From Aldehydirespirator sp965219165 (GTDB lineage Bacteria > Actinomycetota > Acidimicrobiia > Acidimicrobiales > Aldehydirespiratoraceae), in the NCBI GenBank assembly GCA_965219165.1, contig CBDCMW010000002.1:186001-250000 (forward strand): a stretch of DNA of 64,000 nt. Direction: 5' to 3'. The notes below the pieces were generated by a model. The model was not told the origin of the DNA. It made no database searches and worked only from the letters and a program-made list of their open reading frames with translations. Within the stretch, counting starts at the first letter, position 1. Every line of letters begins with the position of its first letter. A program made the translations under genes and the position numbers. Below are positions 32,898 to 41,259 of this stretch, in pieces.

Positions 32898-32945
32898 AAA
32901 TTGGTGCGAGTTTCAGCCCTGTGAGGGCCAATGCGTCACCAATTT
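32898..32945. repeat. ~50-bp intergenic palindrome
   Basis: The outer arms AAATTGGTG (32898-32906) and CACCAATTT (32937-32945) are perfect, and the inner CCCTGTGAGGG is a second hairpin. It lies between the two acyl-CoA dehydrogenase genes. Confidence 0.75.
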
Positions 32946-32977
32946 CGGTGAGACATTGCCGCGGAGGGGCTAGGGCG

Positions 32978-34099
32978 ATGGAGTTCGAGTTCACCGACGA
33001 CCAGCTGGAGCTGCAACGGGCCGTGCGCGACGTGCTCGACGCCGAGGCGCCTTCTGAGCTGGCCCGAGCTGTCGCCGACGGCCAGTCCAACGCCGAGGAC
33101 TTCTGGCAGACGCTGGTGGACCTGGAATGGCCGGCCATGGCGCTGCCGGAGGAGGCCGGGGGCCTCGGCTACGGCTGGGTGGAGCTGGCCATCGTGCTGG
33201 AGGAGCTGGGCCGCCACGCCGCGCCGGGACCGTTCGTGGCCACCGTCACCCAGTTCGCGCCGCTGGTGGCAGAGGCAGCCGGGCCTGAAGAGGCCGCAGC
33301 CCGTCTGGCGCCGGTGGCCGCGGGCCGCAGGACCGGCACCGTCGCAGTCGACGAGGGATCCGGAACCTGGGATCCCGCCGATGTGCAGGCCACCGCCCAC
33401 CGCGACGGCGACGAGCTGGTCCTGTCCGGTACAAAGCACTACGTGGTGGACGGAGCCACCGCCGAAGAGATCGCAGCCGTAGTCCGCTTCGACGGCGAGC
33501 TGCGAGTCGTGCTGGTCCCGGGACCGTCGGTGCAGGCGATCGAGGTGGTGCCCATCGACGCCGGCGTGCGCCATGCCACCGTCACCCTCGAAGGCGTGCG
33601 GGTACCGGCCGAGCGGCTGCTGGGCGACGGCGACGCCAGTGCCCCCGTCCGCCGAGCCCTCGAGGAGTCGGTGACCGCCATCGCCGCGATCACGGTCGGT
33701 GCCTGCCGGCGGATCTTCGACATCATCAACGCCTACGCCAAGGAGCGCATCCAGTTCGGGGTGCCCATCGGCTCGTTCCAGGCCGTCAAGCACAAGCTGG
33801 CCGACATGTACCGCGACATCGAGCGGGCCCGGGTGCTGGTGTACTACGCGGCCCTCACCCTGGCCGAGGACCACCCGGACCGCACCCTGGCCGCCTCGAT
33901 GGCCAAGGCCGCTGCAGGCGAGGCCCAGCGCCGCTGCGTGCAGGACGGCCTCCAGCTCGCGGGCGGCATCGGCTACACCTGGGAGCACGACCTGCACCTG
34001 TTCCTGCGCCGGGCCAAAGTGGGCGAGCTCCACTTCGGCTCGGCCTCCCACCACCGCCGCCGAGTGGCCCGCCTAGCCCTCCAGTCCCAACCCGCCTAG
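32978..34099 (+). CDS. Acyl-CoA dehydrogenase, small/partner type
   Basis: This 373-residue member of the acyl-CoA dehydrogenase family starts at ATG 32978 with GGAGGGG nine bases upstream. It has EEAGGLGYGWVELAIVLEELG, KHYVVDGATAEEIAAVVR, RIQFGVPIGSFQAVKHKLADM and GGIGYTWEHDLHLFLRRAK. The usual SEP-GSD FAD motif is missing (TVAVDEGSGTWDP in its place), as in the partner subunits of heteromeric actinobacterial FadE pairs. It probably forms a complex with the preceding gene product, binding one FAD per dimer. Confidence 0.85.
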   Translation: MEFEFTDDQLELQRAVRDVLDAEAPSELARAVADGQSNAEDFWQTLVDLEWPAMALPEEAGGLGYGWVELAIVLEELGRHAAPGPFVATVTQFAPLVAEAAGPEEAAARLAPVAAGRRTGTVAVDEGSGTWDPADVQATAHRDGDELVLSGTKHYVVDGATAEEIAAVVRFDGELRVVLVPGPSVQAIEVVPIDAGVRHATVTLEGVRVPAERLLGDGDASAPVRRALEESVTAIAAITVGACRRIFDIINAYAKERIQFGVPIGSFQAVKHKLADMYRDIERARVLVYYAALTLAEDHPDRTLAASMAKAAAGEAQRRCVQDGLQLAGGIGYTWEHDLHLFLRRAKVGELHFGSASHHRRRVARLALQSQPA

Positions 34100-34102
34100 C
34101 GG

Positions 34103-34456
34103 CTATCCCTGCTGGTCGGTCGGCGGCTGCGACACCTGGGGCTCGACCAGCAGCCCCGCCCGGGCCAGCGCCAGGATGAGCATGTCGAGCTTCCCCTCGA
34201 GCCTGTCTATCCGCGCATTGGTCTCACGATGTTCGGCTCGGTTCTCGGTGCGGAATTCCTGCAGGTCGGCCCGGTTCTCGGTGCGGAATTCCTGCAGGTC
34301 GGCTCGGTTCTCGGTGCGGAATTCCTGCAGGTCGGCCCGCGTCTCGGTGCGCTGCTCGCGGATGTCAGAACGAAGCAGATGAAAGGCACCGGCGAACACC
34401 CCGAGCAATGCCGTGACCATGATGCCAATGAGCATGGCTGCAATAGCCGGATCCAT
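34103..34456 (-). CDS. Small membrane-anchored coiled-coil protein, second trio, copy 3
   Basis: This 117-residue protein opens MDPAIAAMLIGIMVTALLG (membrane helix), then FAGAFHLLRSDIREQR and a coiled coil with three repeats of LQEFRTENRAD, each coded by a 33-bp DNA unit (34248, 34281, 34314). RIDRLEGKLDMLILALARAG and an unstructured tail end it. It is the last of three genes in tandem with gaps of about 10 bp, all minus strand. The 11-residue repeats fit a hendecad coiled coil. Function unknown; the same family as 12837-13499. Confidence 0.7.
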   Translation of the reverse strand: MDPAIAAMLIGIMVTALLGVFAGAFHLLRSDIREQRTETRADLQEFRTENRADLQEFRTENRADLQEFRTENRAEHRETNARIDRLEGKLDMLILALARAGLLVEPQVSQPPTDQQG

Positions 34457-34466
34457 GAGGCAGGCC

Positions 34467-34751
34467 CTAACCCTGCGGCTCGGCCGGCGGAGGCGACGAG
34501 TACGGCGGCAGGGGATGGACCGGGAACCCAGCCTGCGCCCACGCCATGATGAGCCCGTCGAGCTTCCCCTCGAGCCGGTCGAATCGCCCCTCCAGCCGGT
34601 CGATCCTCGCATTCGTCTCGCGATGGTCGGCGCGGTTCTCGGCGCGGAGGTCGCGGAGATCCGACCGCAGCAGGTGGAACGCGCCCGCGAACACGCCGAG
34701 CAGGGCCGACACCATGATGCCGATGAGCGTGGCGGCTATCGCCGGGTCCAC
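34467..34751 (-). CDS. Small membrane-anchored coiled-coil protein, second trio, copy 2
   Basis: This 94-residue paralog starts at GTG 34751 with AGGAG seven bases upstream. The membrane helix is DPAIAATLIGIMVSALLGVF, followed by AFHLLRSDLRDLRAENRAD, heptads RIDRLEGRFDRLEGKLDG, LIMAWAQAGFP and a Pro-rich tail. It differs from its neighbours mainly in how many coiled-coil units it has. Function unknown. Confidence 0.7.
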   Translation of the reverse strand: MDPAIAATLIGIMVSALLGVFAGAFHLLRSDLRDLRAENRADHRETNARIDRLEGRFDRLEGKLDGLIMAWAQAGFPVHPLPPYSSPPPAEPQG

Positions 34752-34761
34752 GGCGTTGCTC

Positions 34762-35004
34762 CTAACCCTGCGGGTCGGACGGCGACGGTCCTTGCATGGG
34801 CTGGACCGGGATCCCAGCCTGAGCCAGCGCCAAGATCAACCCGTCTAACTTTCCCTCAAGCCTGTCGATCCTCGCGTTGGTGTCGCGTTTGTCAGCGCGA
34901 AGATCGCGGAGATCGGAGCGCAGCAGGTGGAAGGCACTGGCAGACACACCCAGCAGTGCCGCGCACAAGATGCCGATGAGGGTGACGGCTATCGCGGGAC
35001 CCAC
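34762..35004 (-). CDS. Small membrane-anchored coiled-coil protein, second trio, copy 1
   Basis: This 80-residue first gene of the trio starts at GTG 35004 and reads MGPAIAVTLIGILCAALLG, AFHLLRSDLRDLRADKRD, RIDRLEGKLDGLILALAQAG and a short tail. No ribosome-binding site is seen; a -10-like TAACAT lies six bases before the start, suggesting a leaderless transcript. It is the shortest coiled coil of the group. Function unknown. Confidence 0.68.
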   Translation of the reverse strand: MGPAIAVTLIGILCAALLGVSASAFHLLRSDLRDLRADKRDTNARIDRLEGKLDGLILALAQAGIPVQPMQGPSPSDPQG

Positions 35005-35010
35005 GCCATC

Positions 35011-35039
35011 ATGTTAGTTGCCACGACAAATGGAAGCAA
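35011..35039 (-). promoter_or_regulatory. Candidate promoter of the second small-protein trio
   Basis: On the minus strand, TTGCTT (35039-35034), 17 bases, then TAACAT (35016-35011). The GTG start follows six bases later. It lies in an AT-rich island (35005-35075) that contrasts with the GC-rich surroundings. Confidence 0.45.
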
Positions 35040-35094
35040 CTGTAAAATAATGAAAATATCTTAAAGGAGTTAGATGAGTGAGCAGTCGGCGGGG

Positions 35095-36318
35095 TTAGGA
35101 CGGGTCGAAGAGGACCGGCAGGCTCAGAGGGCTCCGGAAGGCGTAGCCGCTGATGGCCGGTGGCTCGGCGTCGGGGTCGAACCGCAGGTTGGGCAGGCGG
35201 TCGAGCACGGCGTTGATCCCCACCTCCAGCTCCAGGCGGGCCAAGTGCATGCCGAGGCACTGGTGCGGGCCCGTGCCGAAAGCCATGTGGGACTGGGGCT
35301 CCCGGTCGAGGTCCCACCGGCCGGGATCGGCCCAGCGGGCCTCGTCGTGCGACGCCGACCCGCTGATCACCGACACGCTCGCGCCCGCGGGCACGGGGCA
35401 GCCGCCGATATCGGTGTCGGTGGCGGCACGGCGGGCCACCATCGTCACCGACGTCTCCCAGCGCAGCGTCTCCTCCACCGCGGCCGGCACCAGCGAGCGG
35501 TCGGCTCGCACCCGGGCCATCGCCTCGGGGTTCTCCAGCAGCGCCAGCAGGCACGACCCGAAGGCCCGGTAGGTGGTCTCGGCCCCGGCCGGCAGCAGCA
35601 GCCGCAGGAACCCGTAGATCTTCTCGTCGGTCAGGCGGACGCCGTCGATCTCGGCGTGCACGAGCTCCGACAGCAGGTCGCCGGTGGGGTCGGCCCGGCG
35701 GGCCTCGACCAGCGGTTCCAGGTAGTCGCGCATGGCCTGCGACGCGGCTCGGCCCTCCTCGGGGTACAGCGGTCCGTAGTTGATGCGCATGGCCCACTGG
35801 TTGAACTGCTCGTGATCCTCCGCCGGCACGCCCACGATCACGCAGATCACCTGGACGGGGAACTTGCTGGTGACCTGGCCCACCAACTCGGCCCGACCGG
35901 CCGGGGCGATGCCGTGCAGCAATTGCTGGATCACGGGCTCGACCAGCTCGCTCCGCCAGCGCTCCAGGGTGGAGCGTCGGAAGGCGTGGGCCACCAGGTT
36001 GCGGTAGCGGCGGTGCTCGTCGCCGTCGAGGCCGAGCATCAGCTCTCCCATGTACGGGCCCATGACCTCTGCGTTCACCGACGACGAGAACGTGCGCCAA
36101 TCCCGAAGCACCTGGTCGACGTCGGCCCAGGACGTGATGGTGAACCTCGGCAGGGCAGGCTCGGCGGTGAAGCTGAAGCCGGGCTCCTCGATGACCGGGC
36201 AGTGCCGGCGAGCGTGGTCCCACTGCACATAGGGCTGAGCGAAGTCCCACTGGTCGTACGAGGGCGACGAATAGTCCATCTCGCCGTCGCCAGAACCGGC
36301 CTCCATCTCGCCGTCCAT
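35095..36318 (-). CDS. Cytochrome P450
   Basis: This 407-residue P450 has the I-helix LPAGAETTYRAFG, the ExxR of EETLRWE and the heme loop FGTGPHQCLGMHLARLELE, with intact Cys. I chose ATG 36318 (MDGEMEAGSG), with GGAG nine bases upstream in the repeat; ATG 36279 (MDYSSPSYDQWDF) is the first position that looks conserved. The open frame further upstream is made of repeat-coded EPQRLEPQSS and is probably not translated as part of the P450. It lies downstream of a CoA-transferase and amidohydrolase on the same strand. Confidence 0.88.
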   Translation of the reverse strand: MDGEMEAGSGDGEMDYSSPSYDQWDFAQPYVQWDHARRHCPVIEEPGFSFTAEPALPRFTITSWADVDQVLRDWRTFSSSVNAEVMGPYMGELMLGLDGDEHRRYRNLVAHAFRRSTLERWRSELVEPVIQQLLHGIAPAGRAELVGQVTSKFPVQVICVIVGVPAEDHEQFNQWAMRINYGPLYPEEGRAASQAMRDYLEPLVEARRADPTGDLLSELVHAEIDGVRLTDEKIYGFLRLLLPAGAETTYRAFGSCLLALLENPEAMARVRADRSLVPAAVEETLRWETSVTMVARRAATDTDIGGCPVPAGASVSVISGSASHDEARWADPGRWDLDREPQSHMAFGTGPHQCLGMHLARLELEVGINAVLDRLPNLRFDPDAEPPAISGYAFRSPLSLPVLFDPS

Positions 36319-36455
36319 GCGCTGAGGCTCCAAGCGCTGAGGCTCCAAGCGCTGAGGCTCCGAGCTCTGAGGCTCCAAGCGCTGAGGCTCCGAGCTCTGA
36401 GGCTCCAAGCGCTGAGGCTCCGAGCTCTGAGGCTCCAAGCGCTGAGGCTCCGAGC
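36319..36455 (-). repeat. 15/30-bp tandem array upstream of the P450
   Basis: Alternating 15-bp units GCTTGGAGCCTCAGC and GCTCGGAGCCTCAGA (minus strand) fill the gap between the CoA-transferase stop and the P450 start. Every unit carries GGAG, so the P450 start is preceded by about eight ribosome-binding-site-like sequences, only the last at a useful distance. Confidence 0.85.
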
Positions 36456-37679
36456 TCACAGGATGGCGCCGCTGGACTTGAGGGCGGCTATGTCGTCCCA
36501 GTCGATACCCAGCTCGGCCAGCACCAGCTCGGTGTGCTCGCCCAGCTCCGGCGCCCGGTCCACCTCGACCGGGGTCTCGTCGAACTGAGCCGGGCTGGCC
36601 ACGAGTTGCACCGACTCCCCGCCGGCGCTCTCCATGGCCGGCAAGTAGCTGTTGGCGACGACCTGGGGGTCGTCGTAGAGCTCGGCCAGGGTCTGGAACG
36701 GCGTCCACACCCCCTCGAAATCAGCGAGACGCTCCTTCCACTCGTCCAGGGTGCGCTCGGCGAAGGCCTCGTCGATGATGTCGATGCACTCCGGACCGTT
36801 GCGGGACCGAGCCTCGGAGGTGTTGAACCGCTCGTCGGTCACCAGGATCGGCCGCTCCAGGCGGACCGCGAAGTCCTCCCAGTAGCGGTCGCTCTGCAAC
36901 AGGATCAGACTGATGTAGCGATCGTCGGCGGTGCGGTACACCCCCACACCGGGATTGGGTGAGCGGCGCCGGTCGCCGCGGGGCAGCGAGGTCAGCCCGA
37001 ACAGCTTCGACGCCACCACCAGCGGCGAGATCTGCCACAGCGCGGTGGCCAGCAGCGACACGTCGATCACGCTGCCCTCGCCGGTGCGCTCCCGCTTCAG
37101 CAACGCCGCGGCGATGGCGCCGGCCAGGGCCATTCCGCCCATCACATCGCCGAAAGCGGGTGAAGGCTGGCCCTGCGGCCAGCCGGCCCCGTCGGGCGGG
37201 AACACCGCGGCCACGCCGCCCCGGGCCCAGAACGAGGCCCCGTCGAAGCCGCCCTTCTCCGCGTCAGGACCGGCCGGACCCTGCCCGGTGCCCCGGGCGA
37301 TGATGATGGACGGGTTGCGGGCCAGGATCGCCTCGTTGCCGATGCCCAGACGCCGCCGTACCGGCTCCAGGTAGTTGGTGAGGAACACATCGGCCGTCTC
37401 GACCAGCTTCAACAGCGCCTCACGGCCGTCGGGGTGGGCGATGTTGAGCGCGACGGACCGCTTGCCCCGGTTGGGCTGCTCCACCATGAAGTTCACGCCC
37501 CCGCCGGGGATCAGCCCCGAAGTGATCAGCCCCCTCTGGGGGTCGCCGCCGGCCGGGTTCTCGACCTTGATGACGTCCGCGCCCCAGTCGACCAGAACCG
37601 ACCCGCCGGACGGCACGAACATCCAAGTCGCCACCTCGACGACCCGAATACCCTCAAGAGGACCGGGCACGTGTGACAC
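36456..37679 (-). CDS. Family III CoA-transferase (CaiB/BaiF)
   Basis: This 407-residue protein starts at GTG 37679 and has LEGIRVVEVATWMFVPSGG, DWGADVIKVENPAGGDPQR, KRSVALNIAHPDGREALL and SPAFGDVMGGMALAG, whose Asp is the expected catalytic residue. It should transfer CoA between organic acids. It is on the same strand as the amidohydrolase (20 bp upstream) and P450 downstream, so the three are probably one operon for degrading a carboxylated compound. Confidence 0.9.
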   Translation of the reverse strand: MSHVPGPLEGIRVVEVATWMFVPSGGSVLVDWGADVIKVENPAGGDPQRGLITSGLIPGGGVNFMVEQPNRGKRSVALNIAHPDGREALLKLVETADVFLTNYLEPVRRRLGIGNEAILARNPSIIIARGTGQGPAGPDAEKGGFDGASFWARGGVAAVFPPDGAGWPQGQPSPAFGDVMGGMALAGAIAAALLKRERTGEGSVIDVSLLATALWQISPLVVASKLFGLTSLPRGDRRRSPNPGVGVYRTADDRYISLILLQSDRYWEDFAVRLERPILVTDERFNTSEARSRNGPECIDIIDEAFAERTLDEWKERLADFEGVWTPFQTLAELYDDPQVVANSYLPAMESAGGESVQLVASPAQFDETPVEVDRAPELGEHTELVLAELGIDWDDIAALKSSGAIL

Positions 37680-37699
37680 CCTAGACGTCGCGCCGGCGG

Positions 37700-38878
37700 T
37701 CAGACAGCCAGCAGTTCCTTCAGGTTCCCGCCCATGATCTTGGCCGCGTCGGCCTGAGACAGCGACGAGGGCAGGTCGTCGTAGAAGCTGACGGGATCGC
37801 CCAGGCCCTCGGGATGGGGGTAGTCGGAGCCGAACAGCAGCCGATCGGGGCTCATGACCTCGATCAGGCCCTCCAGGGCGTCCTCCCAGAAGGGGTTGAC
37901 GTAGACGTTGCGCCGGAACGCCTCCAAGGGATTCTCGGGGAAGTCGTGGGGCATCTTCTTGTACACCCCTGCCAGATTCTCCAGCAGGGGCTTCACCCAG
38001 GTGCCGCCGTTCTCGATGGTGGCGATGCGCAGGCCCGGGAACCGGGTGAAGGCCCCGTGGCAGATCATCGCGGTCATCATGTCGCTGATGGCCCGGTTCT
38101 GCATCACCAGCAGGCGCAGCGGATTGGGCTTGAACGGCAGGAACTCGGTCTTGCCCTCCCAGATCGACACCAGATCCGCGTAGCCCGAGTCGGACGAGTG
38201 CATGCCCACCAGCACGCCGGCCTCCTGCACTCGGGCCCAGAACGGGTCAAACTCGGGCAGGCCCGGCGACCGCGGCCCCCGCAGGCCCCAGGCCGGGGCG
38301 GGGCGGATGAGGATGCAGCGGGCGCCCCGCTCCAGGCACCACTCCAGCTCCTCGATGGCCTTGGAGACGATGGGCAGGGTGACTATGGGGGTGGCGAAGA
38401 TCCGGTCGTGGTAGTTGAAGGTCCACTCGTCGTGGATCCACTGGTTGAGGGAGTGGACCACGACATGGGTCAGGTCCGGGTCGTCGCGCATCCGCTCCTC
38501 TAGCAAGCTGGCCAGCGTCGGGAACATGAGCGAGCCCTGGATGCCGAGCTCGTCGAGGTGGGGCAGGCGGGCCTCGGCGTTGCGGGCCCAGTCGGGGCAG
38601 CGGATCGGCTTGCCGAAGATCTCCCGCAGGGTCTTGCCGTCTGGGTTGCCGTGGCGGTAGTACTCCTCCTGGGCGCCGGGAGGGGCCACCACCTCGAAGG
38701 TGGGGTTGGGGATGTACTCCGATATCTGGCCCTTGATGGCGATCTTGGTGCGGCCGTCGACCTGCACGTAGCGGATGGCGCTCCGGTACTCGGCGGGAAG
38801 GTGCCGGGTGAAGGCGTCCTCCGTCTCGTACATGTGGTTGTCGGAGTCGAATACTTCGAAGCCGAGGTCACGTGCCAC
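37700..38878 (-). CDS. Amidohydrolase family protein
   Basis: This 392-residue amidohydrolase-2 protein is a paralog of the one at 11529. The start is GTG 38878 (VARDLGFEVFDSDNHMYE), with AGGAGG eight bases before it. Motifs: FDSDNHMYE metal site, VGMHSSDSG, TIENGGTWVKPLL and LFGSDYPHPEG. It is likely a decarboxylase or hydrolase. It opens the amidohydrolase, CoA-transferase, P450 gene row. Confidence 0.87.
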   Translation of the reverse strand: MARDLGFEVFDSDNHMYETEDAFTRHLPAEYRSAIRYVQVDGRTKIAIKGQISEYIPNPTFEVVAPPGAQEEYYRHGNPDGKTLREIFGKPIRCPDWARNAEARLPHLDELGIQGSLMFPTLASLLEERMRDDPDLTHVVVHSLNQWIHDEWTFNYHDRIFATPIVTLPIVSKAIEELEWCLERGARCILIRPAPAWGLRGPRSPGLPEFDPFWARVQEAGVLVGMHSSDSGYADLVSIWEGKTEFLPFKPNPLRLLVMQNRAISDMMTAMICHGAFTRFPGLRIATIENGGTWVKPLLENLAGVYKKMPHDFPENPLEAFRRNVYVNPFWEDALEGLIEVMSPDRLLFGSDYPHPEGLGDPVSFYDDLPSSLSQADAAKIMGGNLKELLAV

Positions 38879-38982
38879 AACGGTCACCTCCTGCACAGCC
38901 GCCGGGACGCCCTGAACCCTACCGTTCGCTCGCTGGTCGCCACGGCTCGCCCATTGAGGGGAAGTGCTGATTTCCGTTGTGG

Positions 38983-39012
38983 TTGCATGAAACCCTCGGA
39001 TAGATGTACTCT
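38983..39012 (+). promoter_or_regulatory. Candidate promoter for the heptad-repeat gene
   Basis: TTGCAT (38983-38988), 18 bases, TACTCT (39007-39012, TANNNT). It sits in a locally AT-richer part of the 249-bp gap between the divergent amidohydrolase and coiled-coil genes; nothing else is recognised in that gap. Confidence 0.35.
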
Positions 39013-39127
39013 AGACAACCTCGATGACCACCGGGTTCCGACGTCTACGGCGAAGGAGTCCGCCCGTCACCGACATCGACAAGTTCTTCTCTTGTCCTCT
39101 CAGGGATCCAAGAGCAGGCGGTTGACG

Positions 39128-39454
39128 ATGGCGGACGAGATGAAGCGCTTGGCTCTGGTCGAGCGGCTGATTGAAATGCTGGGCAAGGAACATGCGCTGA
39201 CACTGATGGAGCATCTACCTCCCACCACCTGGGACCAACTCGCCACCAAGGACGACCTGAAGATGACCGCGACGGAACTCCGAGGCGAATTCGCAGAACT
39301 CCGAGGCGAATTCGCAGAACTCCGGGGCGAATTCGGCGAGCACCGGGGTGAGCTCGCGCTTCAGCTTGCTCGCCAGACGCGGACCATCGTGTTCACGCAA
39401 CTCGGGGTCGCCCTCTCCATCTGGATCGCACTCCTCGTTCCAGTCTTGGGCTGA
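39128..39454 (+). CDS. Coiled-coil protein with C-terminal membrane anchor
   Basis: This 108-residue protein starts MADEMKRLALVERLIEMLGK, then ALTLMEHLPPTTWDQLATKDD, then heptads of ELRGEFA coded by 21-bp DNA repeats (39277-39340), and a C-terminal membrane helix VFTQLGVALSIWIALLVPVLG. The MEHLPPxxWxxLATKxDL segment is, from memory, common in actinobacterial small coiled-coil proteins of unknown function. The orientation (anchor at the C-terminus) is opposite to the trio proteins. No function assigned. Confidence 0.65.
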   Translation: MADEMKRLALVERLIEMLGKEHALTLMEHLPPTTWDQLATKDDLKMTATELRGEFAELRGEFAELRGEFGEHRGELALQLARQTRTIVFTQLGVALSIWIALLVPVLG

Positions 39455-39487
39455 GCCCGCCCCGGGCAACCGTCGTACGCTCGCGGT

Positions 39488-41158
39488 GTGGTGACCTTGG
39501 ACCCTGCGACGGCCGAGAGGCGGTTCTGCGAGCCGGGGTATGAGCCGACCGCGGACCGTTTCGTGCGCTATGTGGCCGGCCGGTGGGGGAACCGCGACTT
39601 GGTGCTGCTGGGCGAGCGACGCCTGAGCTACCAGGACTTGGAGACTGAGTCCGGGCACCTGGCGCGGGCTCTGCTGGCTAGCGGGGTGACTCGGGGCAGC
39701 CGGATGGGCCTGCTGGCCCCCAACGGGCCGGAGTGGGTCGTCGCATGGCTGGCCGCGGCCCGGATCGGCGCGCTGGTCGTGCTGCTCAACACCTTCCACA
39801 AGGCCGGCGAGCTGGGCTGGGCGCTGGCCCATTGCCAAGCCGAGGTGCTGCTCACCGTCGACCGGTACCTGAACCACGACTACCGCGCCCGGCTGGAGCA
39901 GGCGGTGCCCGGCCTGGACGAGCAGCGCCACGAGGCCGTCGCCTGCGACAGCCATCGGAGCCTGCGGGCGGTGTGGATGTGGAGCGAGACCGGGGCCACA
40001 CCCTCCTGGGCCGGGCCGATGGATGCCTTGCTGGCCCGATCGAGCGAGGTTTCCGGCGAGCGGTTCTTGAAGGCAGCCGATGGCGTGGAGCCGCAGGATC
40101 CGATGGTGGTCATCTACACCTCGGGCAGCACCTCCGAACCCAAAGGTGTCGTCCACTCCCACGCCACGGTGATCGTCCACCCGTTCAATCTGCTGCAGTT
40201 CCGGGACCTGGCCGCCAGCGACGTTCTCTACACGCCCATGCCGCTGTTCTGGGTCGGGGGCCTGTCCTACACCCTCGTCAGCGTCATGCACGCCGGTGCC
40301 GCGGCGCTGTTCGATGAGCGGTTCGAGCCGGGCACGACCCTCGAGCTGATCGAACGGCGCCGGGCGACTCACGTGGTCGGCTGGCCCCACACGGCCAAGG
40401 CCCTCGTCGAGCATCCGACCTTCGCTGAGCGCGACCTGTCGTCGATCCGGGGCGGCAGCTTCGACGAGTTGCTCCCCGCAAGCCTGCGGGTCAGCGACCC
40501 CCGCAGGAGAGCCACGTCGCTGGGCATGACCGAGTCGCTCGGCCCGCACTCGATCGAGCCGCTGAGTCTCGAGCTGCCCGAGGGCAAGGAGGGCTCGTTC
40601 GGCCGCAGCGTGCCCGGCATCGAGCATCGCATCGTCGATCCCGGCACCGGCGTCGAGCTGCCGGCTGGTGAGACCGGGGAGATCTGGGTCCGCGGCTACT
40701 CGCTGATGCTGGGACTGCTGGGGCGCGACCCGGCCGAGGTGTTCGAGCCGGGCGGCTGGTACCGCACCGGCGACAGCGGCCACCTCGACGCCGACGGGCA
40801 CCTCTACTTCGAGGGGCGGATGGGCACGGTCATCAAGACCGCAGGCGCCAACGTGGCACCCCGGGAGGTGGAGCTGGCCATCGAGCAACAGCCCGGCGTG
40901 ATGCATGCCTTCGTCGTGGGCGTAGCTGCCGCCGACGGGCGAGGTGAGGCCGTGGCCGCCGCAGTGGTGGCCAGACCGGACGCCGACGTGAGCCCGGAAG
41001 AGCTGCGGGCACGCCTGCGAACCGAGATGGCGAGCTACAAGGTGCCCCGCCACGTGGCCGTGTTCGCCGATCAGCAGGATCTGCCCTGGCTCGAGTCCGG
41101 CAAGATCGACCTTCAGGCCCTCCGCCGGCTGCTCGCCGCCCGTTTCGGATCTCACTAG
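39488..41158 (+). CDS. AMP-forming acyl-CoA ligase
   Basis: This 556-residue acyl-CoA synthetase has the P-loop VIYTSGSTSEPKGVVHSH, TSLGMTESLGP (A5), GGWYRTGDSGHLD (A7), EGRMGTVIKTAGANVAPREVE (A8/hinge, in part) and a C-terminal LESGKIDL with the catalytic Lys. It activates a carboxylic acid to the CoA thioester through an adenylate. The start is GTG 39488, 33 bp after the coiled-coil gene. No repeat insertion, unlike the ligase at 43412. Confidence 0.9.
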   Translation: MVTLDPATAERRFCEPGYEPTADRFVRYVAGRWGNRDLVLLGERRLSYQDLETESGHLARALLASGVTRGSRMGLLAPNGPEWVVAWLAAARIGALVVLLNTFHKAGELGWALAHCQAEVLLTVDRYLNHDYRARLEQAVPGLDEQRHEAVACDSHRSLRAVWMWSETGATPSWAGPMDALLARSSEVSGERFLKAADGVEPQDPMVVIYTSGSTSEPKGVVHSHATVIVHPFNLLQFRDLAASDVLYTPMPLFWVGGLSYTLVSVMHAGAAALFDERFEPGTTLELIERRRATHVVGWPHTAKALVEHPTFAERDLSSIRGGSFDELLPASLRVSDPRRRATSLGMTESLGPHSIEPLSLELPEGKEGSFGRSVPGIEHRIVDPGTGVELPAGETGEIWVRGYSLMLGLLGRDPAEVFEPGGWYRTGDSGHLDADGHLYFEGRMGTVIKTAGANVAPREVELAIEQQPGVMHAFVVGVAAADGRGEAVAAAVVARPDADVSPEELRARLRTEMASYKVPRHVAVFADQQDLPWLESGKIDLQALRRLLAARFGSH

Positions 41159-41192
41159 CGGCGCGGGGGCGAGAGGCGGCACGGGGGCGGAG

Positions 41193-41244
41193 CGAACTTC
41201 CTGCAGTTTGCCCACCACATAGGTGACAAAGTCGGGGGTAGTTC
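41193..41244. repeat. ~50-bp intergenic palindrome
   Basis: The ends CGAACTTC and GTAGTTC, with central CCCACCACATAGGTG, match the copy at 25465. It lies between the convergent ligase and acyl-CoA dehydrogenase genes, where a bidirectional terminator would fit. Confidence 0.6.
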
Positions 41245-41259
41245 AGCTCCGGCCTGCGA

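Noticed and set aside
39215..41218. 667-residue minus-strand open frame
   Set aside because: It is antisense to the acyl-CoA ligase at 39488-41158, whose motifs are all in the plus frame; GC-rich third positions keep the antisense frame open.
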